Below the pieces are notes generated by a model. That model saw only the letters and a list, made by a program, of their open reading frames with translations. It was not told the origin of the DNA and searched no databases. DNA of 64,000 nucleotides from Closterium sp. Naga37s-1 (Eukaryota > Streptophyta > Zygnematophyceae > Desmidiales > Closteriaceae): positions 224,501-288,500 of the forward strand of contig CANJKZ010000530.1 in NCBI GenBank assembly GCA_947471745.1, read 5' to 3'. The translations under genes were made by a program, and so were the position numbers. Shown one piece after another: positions 55,101 to 64,000 of this stretch. How positions within the stretch are numbered: position 1 is the stretch's first letter; each line of letters begins with the position of its first letter.

Positions 55101-58100
55101 ACCCCTTGTTCTCCCCCACTTTGCATATGGGGGTGTGTCAAACATATATTTACTATAGTCGGTCTAGGCTGTAGTGGGGTAGTCCTTAGAGGGTACAACA
55201 CTTATGTGTTTCTTACTTGTACCCTTCTCATTTCCTAATTCAATCATTCTTTCGTCTATCATTCTCACACTCACCAGGAGGGGTGTACCCCAGAGTCTCA
55301 GGAGCCACGTGCACATCATCCGAGTCAAAGGCAATGCGCGCCCCAGCAGTGTCAGTGAGCTTTGCCTCGCCATCGTCCCCCAGCAGGATGTTTCCTGGGT
55401 GCAGCGACCCGTGCACGAGCGGGTCGGGCGCGAGCTGGGAGCCAGGCGGGAGAGGGAGAGAGAGCGTGTGCAGATGCGCCACTCCCTGGGCTATGCCCAA
55501 CGCGACCCTCCTCCTGGCGTCCCACGTGAGGGAGTTCTCGGACAACTCCTGTTGGGAAAGGGAGAAAGAGAGAGGAACGGGAGTAGGAAATGGGATGACG
55601 GAATGTGCAAGGATGAAGGGGTGTGATGTGAGGAGTGCCAGAGAGAGCCCCGTGCACGAGCGGGTCGGGGGTGAGATGGGAGCCGGGTGGGCGAGGGAGA
55701 GAGAGCGTGTGCAGATGCGCCACTCCCTGAGCTATGCACAACGCGACTCTTCTCCTGGCTTCCCACGTGAGGGAGTTCTCGGAGAGCTCCTAGAGGAGAC
55801 AAAAGGACGGCGGAAGGGAGAGAGAATGGAGGGAAGGGGCCAAGAAAAGTGACAAGCGAGTGGTGAATGTCAGCCATCCCCACGGGCCATGACTCAATCG
55901 CCACTCTCCCGTGCACGAGCGGGTCTGGGGCGAGTTGAGAGCCGGGTGGGCGCAAGAGAGAGAGAGCGTGTGAAGTGAGAGTGTGTAGTGAGCGTGTGGA
56001 GTGAGCGTGTGAGTGAGCGTGTGGAGTGAGCGTGTGGAGTGAGCGTGTGGAGTGAGCGTGTGAGTGAGCTTGTGCAGATGGGCCACTCCCTGGGCTGTTC
56101 CCAACGCTACTCTTCTCCTTGCATCCCATGTGAGGGAGTTTTTGGAGAGCTCCTGTTGGAAAAAGGGAAAAGGAAGGGGGAATGGGAAGGGGGAACGGAG
56201 AACATGGGATGTGAGGGGCGGAACAATCTGTGCACGAGAGGTTGCGGGGCGAGCAGGGAGCCGGGTGAGCGTGTGCAATTGCACCACGCCCTGGGTTATC
56301 CCCAAGACGACGCGCCTCCTGGCGCCCCATGTTAGGGAATTCTCAGATAGCTCCTGTTCAGGAAAGGGAAAGGAGAGAGCAACAGGGGAAAGGAGAGCGG
56401 AGCAGGAGGAAGGAACGGACAAGATGGGGTGTGAGGGGTGTGAGGGGTGTGAGGGGTGTGAGGGGTGGAACGACCCGTGCACGAGCGGGTCGGGGATGAC
56501 TTTTGAGGCGCCTCAAAAGACATCTGTGTCGACTCAAGAATCATCCTCTGCAGCAGAGGGTCGGGGGCGAGCTGGGAGCCGGGTGGGCGCAGGAGAGCGA
56601 GCAAGCGAGCGTGGGCAGATGAGGTCGCCATTGGGCATGCGCTTAAGCCCCATTGGGCATGCGCTTAAGCAGCAGCACTCGCCTGCCATCCATGTCGCCA
56701 TGCGACTACTCACACAGCCATCAGCCAAAAGCATATGGGGGTTACCCCATACCTCGTCATTACCCGTTGTCCCTGTCGAGGTCCCCGTTGGCATGGGCTC
56801 GTACAGCAGCACGCGCCTGCCTGCAGTTCATGCCATGCCATGCCATGCCATGCCATGCCACCACTCACACAATAAACATCATCGTGCCAGCCATACCTCA
56901 TCATACAGGAAGTCGTTGAGGTCCTTGTTGGGCATGAGCTCGTACAGCAGCACGCGCCTGCCACCCATGCCATGCCACATCATGTCACTCGCATACATTA
57001 CCATACCCCATAGGCCCATCCATACCAGCCATACCTCATCATAGAGGAAGTCGTTGAGGTCCCCGTTGGGCATGAGCTCGTACAGCAGCACGCGCCTGCC
57101 ACCCATGCCATCATGTCACTCGCATACAGAACTATACCCCATAGGCCCATCCATACCAGCCATACCTCATTGTAGAGGAAGCTATTGAGGTCCCCATTGG
57201 GCATGAGCTCATACAGCAACACACGCCTGCCTGTGATCTCGTCCTCCCAGCACATGCCTCCCACGTATCATCCATCTTGCATGCCCGCCCCGACTCACCT
57301 CATCGTACAGGAAGTCGCTGAGGTCGCCATTGGGCATGAGCTCGTACAGCAACACGCGCCTACCTTCATCCATGCCATCACAGCACATCCCCACCTATGC
57401 CCTCGCCATGCACTCACATACCAAGAGCCCTCCTCCTCACCTCATCATAGAGGAAGTCGTTGAGGTCCCCATTGGGCATGAGCTCGTACAGCAGCACACG
57501 CCTGCCTGCCATCCATGCCACCATGCCACCACTCGCATCATGCCCCTATAACCACAGTGGTCCAGAGGCCATACCTCGTCATACAGGAAGTCGTTGAGGT
57601 CCCCATTGGGCATGAGCTCGTACAGCAGCACACGCCTGCCGGTGATATCGTCCTCCCGGCACCCCAGCAGCGGCAGCACGTTCGGGTGATCTATCTCCGC
57701 CAGCGCGTGCATTTCCTGGTGGGGTGATGGGCATGTGGGTGGGGGTGAAGGATAGAAACTCTATGTACATGTGATGCAACAAGAGGCAGTGGCAGCACGT
57801 TCGAGTGGTCTATCTCCGCCAGCGCGTGCATTTCCTGATGGGAAGTGATGGAAATGTACGAATTTGAGAGTCAATGACCAAGAATTTGGTTGACGCAAGT
57901 AGCAGCACGTTTAGGTAGCTCATTCGTGCAGCACCGTTGGGGCCATGGCAGCTAGACCAAGCTTAGCAGTCAGTCACCAACTCAACGACTGCACTTAAAA
58001 CCGCCCGCCACCGCAACGCCAACAGCCACAAGTCCCATGCTCACCACCTGCACTTCCAGCGTCCAAACAAGACTCATATACTCATCAGCTGTGGAGGACC

Positions 58101-61100
58101 ATGGCATCAGCAACAGCCACATGTGCATACACTCACCTCTATGTTTGCAGTCCAAAATCCTCCCCTTGCTCGGTGACAGTAGGTAGCAGCTTCGCCACGA
58201 GCATGGGCCCATCCGCCAGCATGTCCGCCACAAACACCGTGCTGCTGCCACTCGGCCCCGGCCCACCTTCCCCCAACGGTTGGGGCCCAACCTGCCTTGT
58301 GCACTCACCTCCATGTTCAGATTCATAGGCACGGGAAACTCTTCTCTTCTCCATCCTCCCCTTGTTCGGTCACCGTAGGTAACAGCTTCACCACGAGCAT
58401 GGGCCCATCCCATCCGCCAGCATGACTAAAGTCCAGACTTGTAGGCTCTTAGGCACCACACTCACCTCCATATTAAGATTCATAGGCACGGGAAAATCTT
58501 CTACATCTTCCCCCTGTTCGGTCACCGTGGGCAGCAGCTTGGCCACGAGCATGGGTCCATCCACCAGCATGTCCGCCACAAACGCACGTTCACATAAACT
58601 CACTCACCTCCATATTCAGATTCATGGGAACAGGAAACTCCTCCCCATCCTCGCCTTGCTCCGTGACGGTGGGCAGGAGCTTAGCCACCAACATTGGACC
58701 ATCCGCCAGCATGTCAGCCACAAACGCCGTGCTGCCACTCGGCCCCGGCCCCCTGCCTTCTGCACTCACCTCCTCTCCACCGAAACACCAACACCCGCTG
58801 ACACACCAACCACTCCGAGTCCAGACACTTATTCTCACCTCCATATTCAGGTTCATTGGAACGGGGAACTCCTCTCCATCCTCCCCTTGCTCTGTAACAG
58901 TCGGCAGCAGCTTGGCCACGAGCATGGGGCCATACGCCAGCATGTCAGCCACAAACGCCGTGCTGCCACTGGGCCCCGGGCCCCGCGTGATCATCTTGCT
59001 GGCACCAAACTCGTCCGTGGCGGCTAGTAACGCGGATGCCCGCACCGACCGCCCGTCAAACATGGTTACCAGTGACGAGCTGCCCTCTGCCCCTGCTCCC
59101 CCTGCTGCTCCTGCTCCTGCGATGGCAGCTATGGCTATATCCTCGTTAGAGTCATCCTCGCCTGATTCTTCTGTTGATTTTGAGCGCGTGGCGGCTGCTG
59201 CTGCAGCAGCAGCGGTGCCTATACCAACTGCACCTGCAGCTGCTGCTGCTCCTATCATTGCTGCTCCCTCCCCTCCTCCTCCTGTTCCTGTTGTTCCTTC
59301 TCCTCCTGTTCCTCCTCCTCCCTCTGTACCCTCCATTCCATACTCGTTACTGTATGGCCCGCTATAAGCCCCTGCGCTTGCCCCCCCTGCTGCCGACGCT
59401 GCCGCTGCCGCTGCAGCTGCATCAGCTTCTGCTTTCAGAGCCGCGTCCTCGTTAGTAGGCACTCCTTTATACCTATGCTTCGCCCGCGCTGCCATGCCGC
59501 AGAGATACGGACAGCCGAATGTGAAGAGCGCTGCAAAGAGCAGAGTTGCTAATAACGAGGCAGCACATAGCGCCAGCAGCTGCCACCAGGCCAGGTTGTT
59601 GTTACTATAAGGGTTGGTGCTTGTAGCGGGGGAAGGAGGTGCGGTGGAAGAGGATACGTCTAAGTTTCCAGACGAGTCAAGAGGTGGTGATGGTGGTGGT
59701 GGGGCGTTGGAGGGAGGAGTGGGAGGAGGAGGGAGAGGAGTGGGGAGAGGAGAGGGCGCTTGGGAGGGAGTGGGAGTGGGGGAAGTGGGCGGTGGAGCAA
59801 GAGGAGGAGGGAGAAGGGGAGCAGGAGCAGGGGCAGGGGAATGGGATGGGGAGGGGGTGGGAGCAGGGGAAGGGGAGGAGGTGGGAGCAGGGGAGGGGGA
59901 GGAGGAAGGGGCGGGAGCTGGTGTAGACGAGGGGGAAGGGCTTGGGGAGGGGGAGACGGCGGGGGAAGGGCTTGGGGCAGGGGCAGGGGAAGGGGCGAGT
60001 GGCGGAAGGGCAAGTGGCGGTTTCGGGGGAGGGTGTGGAGGAGTGGGGGGCTTGCGGGGGGGAGGAGGAGGATGTTTGGGGGGCCGGGGCGGGGGGACGG
60101 GTTGGGGGGGAGGCCAAGGGGGGCGGGGGTGGCGGGGGGGCTTTGGGGGGTGAGTGCGCTTGGGCGGGGGGGGAATGGGGGGGCTTGGGGGGGTGATTTC
60201 GGGGAAGAAAGGGGAGGTTGTGGGGGAAGGGGGCGGATGGGGAGGAGGAAAGCGGGGAAATGGGGGCGGGCGCATCCGGGGGGGAGAGGGGGACTTGGGG
60301 GGAGGGAAAGGGGGAGCTGGGAGAAGCACAGGCGGGGAAGGGAAAGGCGGAAGAGGAGGGGGAAGAAGGGGAGGAGGAGAAGGAAGGGGAAAGGGAGGTT
60401 GAACGGGGGGAGGGGGGGAGGGCGAGGCAGGCGGAGGGGGGAGAATCTGAGGGGGAGCAAACGGGGAGACAAAGGGGGGCGGGGGGGCTCTTGGGGGAGA
60501 CATGGGCGGACTGGGCAGCCACCAAGGGGGAGAGGGCGGACACTCCCCAATACACAACCCCGGATTGCCTTCAAACGAGGATGGAGGGAACTTCGCCAGA
60601 GGCCCTTCTGTGGGCGTCGACCCGAACAAATCATTATTCGAAACGTCAAACTGAACCAGACTCTCCAGCCCATTAAACCGGGGAAGTTCCCCTACCAAAT
60701 CATTTCCGTTCAGCATCAGCACCTGCAGCTGGCCCAGCGTATTCAGCCTTGACGGAATCGTCCCTCCGATCCTATTAGAATCCAACCGAAGAGAGGTCAA
60801 ACTCCACATCTGCCCAAACGTCTCGGGAATGCTCCCTTGCAGCCTGTTCCCGCCCAAATCCAATCTCGAGAGCCGCTGCGCATATCCAAACTCTTTAGGT
60901 ACCTCCCCTTCGAACCCGTTCCCCCGGACTGAGATGGTCTGGACGATTGGGAGCGAGACTAGGAGCGCTGGCGCGAGGGGACCTGAGAGCTGGTTGTAGT
61001 CTAGTAGTATGTCCTGCACCTGTCCCAGTGACTGCATTTCGGAAGGGAGGGAGCCCGAGAGGGCGTTTTCTCTCAAGTCTAGCTTGATTAGAGAGTTGAG

Positions 61101-62082
61101 AGCTGAGATTTCCGGGGGTATTGGTCCCGAGAGGGCGTTTTTGCGCAGGTCTAGAACGGCGACGCGGCGGAGGGCGGAGAGGGTGTTTCCCGGGATTTCC
61201 CCTGAGAGCTCCGTTTCTGCTAACTCCAGGGTTTGAAGCGAGGAGAGGCGGGAGAGGGCGGAGGGGAAGGAGCCTGGAAAGGAGTTTCCGGGGAGGGAGA
61301 GTTGGAGGAGGTCTGAGAGGGAGGCAAGGGACGGGTCTGGGAGGTCGAGGGTACCGGAGAGAGTGCGGTAGGGGAGGGAGAGGGAGGTGACGCGGCGAGA
61401 GAAGGGGTTGCAGTCGACGCCCGTCCAGCTGCATGGGTCGGGGTCATTGGGGTTCCAGTTGTCAAGCGCACCTGTGTGATTGGGAGGGGTGGGGAAGGGG
61501 GAGGGAAAGGGTGGCGTGGGGGAGGTGGGGTGGGAAAGGACCAGGGAAAAAGGTTAGGGAGAAGAATGCGGTTAACGCCCGTCCAGCTGCATGGTTCGGG
61601 GTCGTCAGGGTTCCAGTTGGAAAGAGCACCAGGGGATGGGGGAGGGGAGAAAAAGGGGAGGGAATGGGTAAAGTACATGGGTTGGCAACACAGGTAAGGA
61701 ACACGGGGGAGCATGGGTGAGGATGGCCGAAATGTGCAATAAAAGAAGTACATTTGAAGGGGTATGTCGGAGAATCGCCTTTCTCACCTGTAGGGTCGTC
61801 TGTCACGTGGGCTTTAAAGTTCAACAGTGCAGCTTTATCCACATCCGCAGGGCTCTGAGCAGCCGTCCGCTTTATAAGAAACACTTGTATAAACAGTAGA
61901 AGAAAAAGTTGTAGTCTATGTGGTCGATGTAGTCTCCGGAACCAGCTATTTATTCTACGCTGTGAACTTGCAGGTTCGGCAGCCATGCCTGGTGGCGAGC
62001 CAGGTTCGGCAGGGACAGGCTCAGAGTGGTCAGGCTTGGCAGTCCCTGGAACCTCAAGTGGGTGTGCTATCTTAGAATACAT
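46112..62082 (-). CDS. LRR receptor-like kinase with proline-rich ectodomain and degenerate catalytic loop, five exons
   Basis: Exons in gene order are 62082-61788, 61471-58839, 57715-57575, 55548-55275 and 46449-46112; about 1226 residues, all phases consistent. Exon 1 has a signal anchor (LQLFLLLFIQVFLI) and an LRR N-cap (DKAALLNFKAHV); an internal Met at codon 33 is an alternative start. Exon 2 holds DPCSWTGVDC, about seven LRRs (LRENALSGSLPSEMQSLGQV, RLDLGGNRLQGSIPETFGQM), a Pro-rich region of about 300 residues and a membrane segment (LLALCAASLLATLLFAALF, about 720-745). An Ala/Gly linker and the kinase N-lobe with LVAKLLP follow. Exon 4 has HGSLHPGNILL in place of HRDxKxxN and LTDTAG in place of DFG. 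Missing the HRD Asp, it is likely a pseudokinase, as in LRR-III receptors. Exon 5 ends the C-lobe (GDVFSFGVVLLELLTG). A copia element sits in the last intron. Confidence 0.92.
46490..46905 (-). repeat. Copies of the receptor kinase exon 5 start
   Basis: The acceptor and start of exon 5 (EYMSGPTTATPEGDVFSFGVVLLELL) recur at 46490-46555 and 46690-46765, and a downstream piece (FAENELGDVIGWVNMCV) at 46845-46905. All are upstream of the real exon in the last intron and keep good acceptors. The second copy keeps the frame through LLELLTG. Confidence 0.9.
46946..47125. repeat. (GGCAGCA)n 7-bp tandem repeat
   Basis: About 23 copies of GGCAGCA, followed by a few GGCACCA variants to about 47160. It sits in the last intron of the receptor kinase between two exon copies. 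Confidence 0.97.
47160..47350 (-). repeat. Copies of the kinase exon 4 end, with palindrome between 39-bp direct repeats
   Basis: 47160-47283 repeats the end of exon 4 (GDDREAKLTDTAGARIAFDSD, PETLGYTPPG with a GTGAGT donor). 47245-47283 and 47312-47350 are 39-bp direct repeats with one mismatch (coding NILVGDD.EAKLT). They are separated by a spacer holding the perfect palindrome TTTTGAGTCGACTCAAAA at 47283-47300 and a second half site (CCTCAAAG). Confidence 0.92.
47460..47593 (+). repeat. 5' LTR of the copia element
   Basis: 134 bp, TGTCAAACATATATTTAC to CATTCTCACA, short for a copia LTR. Preceded by CTCAC. Confidence 0.96.
47690..48370. repeat. GGCCCCGT-rich tandem array in the copia leader
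   Basis: Degenerate tandem units built on GGCCCCGTTAGGCCCCGT, with GTAA, GTCA, GTAC and GTTATA variants, about 680 bp. Higher-order blocks are visible: the segment around 47720-47940 is repeated at 47940-48120. Confidence 0.95.
48371..48955. repeat. CCCCGGCCCTG tandem array in the copia leader
   Basis: Repeats of CCGGCCCTGCC and CTCCTGAACTGCCCCGG with a higher-order period of about 130 bp. It yields long low-complexity open frames on the minus strand that are not genes. Confidence 0.95.
49073..52303 (+). CDS. Copia Gag-protease-integrase polyprotein, ended by a stop before RT
   Basis: A 1076-codon frame from the ATG at 49073. The gag part (FDAEGRAVDFEVWLDDLQLF, LVTRLPDSLSSVRDHFLSL) is followed by a Gly-rich stretch of about 90 residues. 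An atypical zinc knuckle follows: the second Cys, the His and the last Cys are spaced C-x3-H-x4-C (CGLPHTTQRC), with the first Cys 14 residues upstream. Protease (TLDSGASRSFF) is near residue 500. Integrase (HHRLGHPSLPRL, MDVWGPA, HSDRGGEFSS, NGIAERR) is at about 650-850. The frame ends at a TAG in a low-complexity linker, whereas the related copy at 18652 reads through its linker. Confidence 0.93.
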   Translation: MASLNVLTFDAEGRAVDFEVWLDDLQLFLQCDSKDGLSLFDLTSGASTAPTADADSTVRSQRLTRDAAARLAVRNHLPSTERAHFSQYKSARALYDAVVARYSSPATAALSRLMLPYLFPDLAAFATVTDLVAHLRTSDARYRAALPTEFCAKNPPPHVHHLYYLVTRLPDSLSSVRDHFLSLCPTELTVDLLEERLAAAEKSILAVGASRGDRRTPFFEGCSPVPLLPSVASAAAVDLVGTEEVGAASAPSGRRRTGKGKGSRGGGGGGGGNGGRGGGGGGGGGGGSGSGGVGGGSGGRGGGGGGGGGGGGGGGGSGEGGAGRGAATQRGGLGGSQRPQQLRTRETPSVQQLREWYAGRGRSGGAGPCAYVLRTGTRSGEVCGLPHTTQRCFGRLTDAWRTQFPDAVDLPRWHDLLQQNVPIFDLDFDAILAAMYALADITEGDCYLRVPPDPGTVAAALGASAAAALGASASVAPGAGTSPPSGTAPTESFHTFTLDSGASRSFFRDSTTLTPLRRPVAVSLADPSGGPVLAHSSTVLPCPAAPSGLLSGLHLPSFSTNLVSGADLQDAWVDQFTPGGQRVTHCTCSRTGRHLATFTRRPGSSLYTLTTAPPPVPASGQVAASSQAFAAASRSSPASALCSCRPLAHETLLWHHRLGHPSLPRLRGMASRAIVFGLPRSLPPLPPGPAPTCVPCVEGRQRAAPHSSSFPPTEAPLQTLHMDVWGPARVRGQGHERYFLLVVDDYSRYTTVFLLRSKGEVTEVLIDWIRGARRQLSESFGSDLPVLRLHSDRGGEFSSDLLRAFCRLEGIRQTFTLPASPQQNGIAERRIGMVMDVARTSMIHAAAPHFLWPFAVQYAAHQINLQPRVSLPETTPTLRWTGKVGDASAFRVWGSRAFVRDTTADKLPSRAVPCVFLGFPPDAPGWKFYHPTSRRVLSSQDVTFDESVSYYRLFPYRTASPPPPPLFLAPGTPPVDPLPPQGPAPSDVSHVDPAEPVEVAVDSGAARGADPAGAGTGGAETGGAESGGAETGRAEPGGVAPEGTVSGGAEPARVESGGALGVPSRREPLSPQRLHE
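52304..53538 (+). pseudogene. Copia Gly/Ala linker and start of RT, frameshifted
   Basis: 52310-52560 encodes a GAGAAGGAG-type linker in one frame. 52950-53387 resumes conserved sequence in another (LVAELVDFAAACRLDYAASL, TDVLEDRQEDLECF). 53393-53575 starts RT (AEMASWKSTGTYV, KARYVARGFS) in a third. At least three indels or stops separate these. Confidence 0.85.
53539..54906 (+). CDS. Copia reverse transcriptase and RNase H
   Basis: A 455-codon open frame that joins the RT core at about codon 8 (DFFQTFSPTPKMTTLRV, LDFSTAFLQG, VYGLRQAPREWHDTL). The active-site YVDD lies at 53919-53930. RNase H follows with TGHADASWVDDLA, SSCEAEIYAGAMAAQELRWL and ANTADVFTKALQ, ending in a TGA at 54906. This portion is intact; its own ATG is incidental, because the frame was entered through an upstream frameshift. 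Confidence 0.92.
   Translation: MHVASVRQGVDFFQTFSPTPKMTTLRVLLHVAAQRDYELHSLDFSTAFLQGSLHEEIWLRRPPGFTGSFPAGTQWSLRRPVYGLRQAPREWHDTLRTTLAALGFAPSTADPSLFLRTDATLPPFYVLVYVDDLVFATADTEALAHVKSELQKRHTCTDLGELTSYLGLRITRDRAQRTITLTQSHMVQQVLQRFDFTYSSPQSTPLPTGHSLSAPPSDESVEPSGPYPELVGCLMYLMTCTRPDLAYPLSLLARYVAPGRHRKVHWDAAKRVLRYLCSTSGIGLVLGGRIRVVLTGHADASWVDDLATQRSSQGYTFSLGSGSVSWRSTCSSSVLSSSCEAEIYAGAMAAQELRWLTYLLTDLGEAPRSPPVLYVDNKAMLALCQEHRLEHRTKHIALRYFLARELQQRGQLRLAYVASQANTADVFTKALQPCDHQRFCTVLGLVPTVPHLLTS
55136..55269 (+). repeat. 3' LTR of the copia element
   Basis: 134-bp partner of the left LTR with two C-to-T differences, followed by CTCAC. Confidence 0.96.
55640..56620 (-). repeat. Four copies of the receptor kinase exon 4 start
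   Basis: Copies of the start of exon 4 (ELSENSLTWDARRRVALGIAQG, HLHTLSLPxPPGSxLxPDPLVHG) lie at about 55650-55800, 55905-56165, 56220-56360 and 56460-56620, each with decay and small indels. A GAGTGAGCGTGTG repeat interrupts the second. A perfect palindrome TTTTGAGGCGCCTCAAAA lies at 56501-56518, and a half site (GTCGACTCAAG) follows it. Confidence 0.88.
56615..57515 (-). repeat. Seven copies of the receptor kinase exon 3 end
   Basis: Successive copies of GRRVLLYELMPNGDLNDFLYDE with a GTATGG or GTGAG donor have their ends near 57441, 57297, 57163, 57032, 56895, 56747 and 56615, spaced about 130-150 bp. The real exon (57715-57575) follows upstream. The first five keep the frame and the donor; the last two are decayed. 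Confidence 0.95.
57780..57925 (-). repeat. Copies of the receptor kinase exon 3 start
   Basis: 57788-57845 repeats EMHALAEIDHSNVLPL with the acceptor. 57900-57915 is a shorter fragment. Both lie upstream of exon 3 in the intron. Confidence 0.85.
58130..58752 (-). repeat. Four copies of the receptor kinase exon 2 end
   Basis: Copies of GPSGSTAFVADMLADGPMLV, LLPTVTEQGED and EFPVPMNLNME with a GTGAGT donor lie at about 58600-58752, 58463-58580, 58302-58440 and 58130-58270. They continue directly from the true exon end at 58839. The segment contains the glycine-loop equivalent and the ATP-binding Lys. Confidence 0.95.
61560..61640 (-). repeat. Copy of the receptor kinase exon 2 start
   Basis: Repeats ALSNWNPDDPEPCSWTGV with an acceptor (CCCCTG context) about 150 bp upstream of the true exon 2 start. 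Confidence 0.9.
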
Positions 62083-63883
<1,801 letters not shown>

Positions 63884-64000
63884 TCAGCCCGCGGAAGCTC
63901 GCGGCTGGGCAGATAGCTGCGCAGAGGGCAGGTCGGAGGGGAGCTGGTGCATGGGATAATTGGGTTGAAACAGAGCCATCAAATCGCTGTTGCTGCTGCT
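63884..64000 (-). CDS. Possible C-terminal end of a minus-strand gene, partial
   Basis: From the window edge the minus strand reads SSSNSDLMALFQPNYPMHQL, then PSDLPSAQLSAQPRASAG, and a TGA stop at 63884-63886. The polar composition and poly-Ser (AGC)n start look like the end of a regulatory protein. No domain is visible, so this is tentative. Confidence 0.3.
   Translation of the reverse strand, partial: SSSNSDLMALFQPNYPMHQLPSDLPSAQLSAQPRASAG

Larger units (their letters stand above)
47460..55269 (+). mobile_element. Ty1/copia LTR retrotransposon in the receptor kinase intron
   Basis: A full-length element with two 134-bp LTRs that differ at two positions, flanked by the 5-bp duplication CTCAC (47455-47459 and 55270-55274). 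A primer-binding site like initiator tRNA-Met (TGGTATAGAGC) follows the left LTR. A purine stretch (ATGGGGGTG) precedes the right one. The coding order protease, integrase, RT, RNase H is that of copia. In-frame stops and frameshifts in the linker and RT start make this copy probably inactive. Confidence 0.96.

Noticed and set aside
59614..60752. Gly/Arg-rich plus-strand open frames
   Set aside because: They are antisense shadows of the proline-rich region of the receptor kinase.

Overview
The window reads as nuclear DNA of a streptophyte (plant-lineage) organism, most likely a charophyte alga. A zygnematophyte such as Closterium would fit, but that is inference and no marker gene was available. 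The host genes are a CDPK-like kinase, a violaxanthin de-epoxidase-related protein (VDR), a plastid-type pyruvate dehydrogenase E2, a LysM plus M23 peptidase protein, an SnRK1 gamma subunit and an LRR receptor-like kinase. They are split by GT-AG introns and surrounded by Ty1/copia and Ty3/gypsy retrotransposons.

Layout: 1-443 is the N-terminus of a kinase (minus). 4409-9657 is VDR (minus, five exons). 10431-14848 is the plastid PDC E2 subunit (minus, nine exons found, first exon not found). 16189-26124 is a Ty3/gypsy element (minus) with two truncated Ty1/copia pieces nested in it. 29279-34599 is a LysM/M23 peptidase gene (plus, nine exons). 35396-35918 is a MITE-like element. 36569-43072 is the SnRK1 gamma gene (minus, six exons) with two tRNA-Gly genes in one intron. 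44636-45193 is a small unrecognised gene (plus). 46112-62082 is an LRR receptor-like kinase (minus, five exons) whose last intron carries a 7.8-kb Ty1/copia element at 47460-55269. 63884-64000 may be the tail of another minus-strand gene.

Two signals cut across these unrelated genes. First, almost every exon-intron junction is accompanied in the flanking intron by one to seven diverged copies of itself (about 50-150 bp, still carrying the GT or AG splice site). I call these exon echoes. Second, a small palindrome, TTTTGAG-NCGN-CTCAAAA, recurs at least four times intact (centres TCGA, ACGT, GCGC) plus decayed forms. It usually lies between two direct repeats of 20-60 bp that are copies of host sequence. 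Together they suggest pervasive short local duplication, some events joined by or caused by a palindromic insertion. This is the part of the window most likely to be undescribed.

Exon coordinates were derived by hand from splice consensus, reading-frame phase and remembered family sequences. No alignment or transcript data were available.
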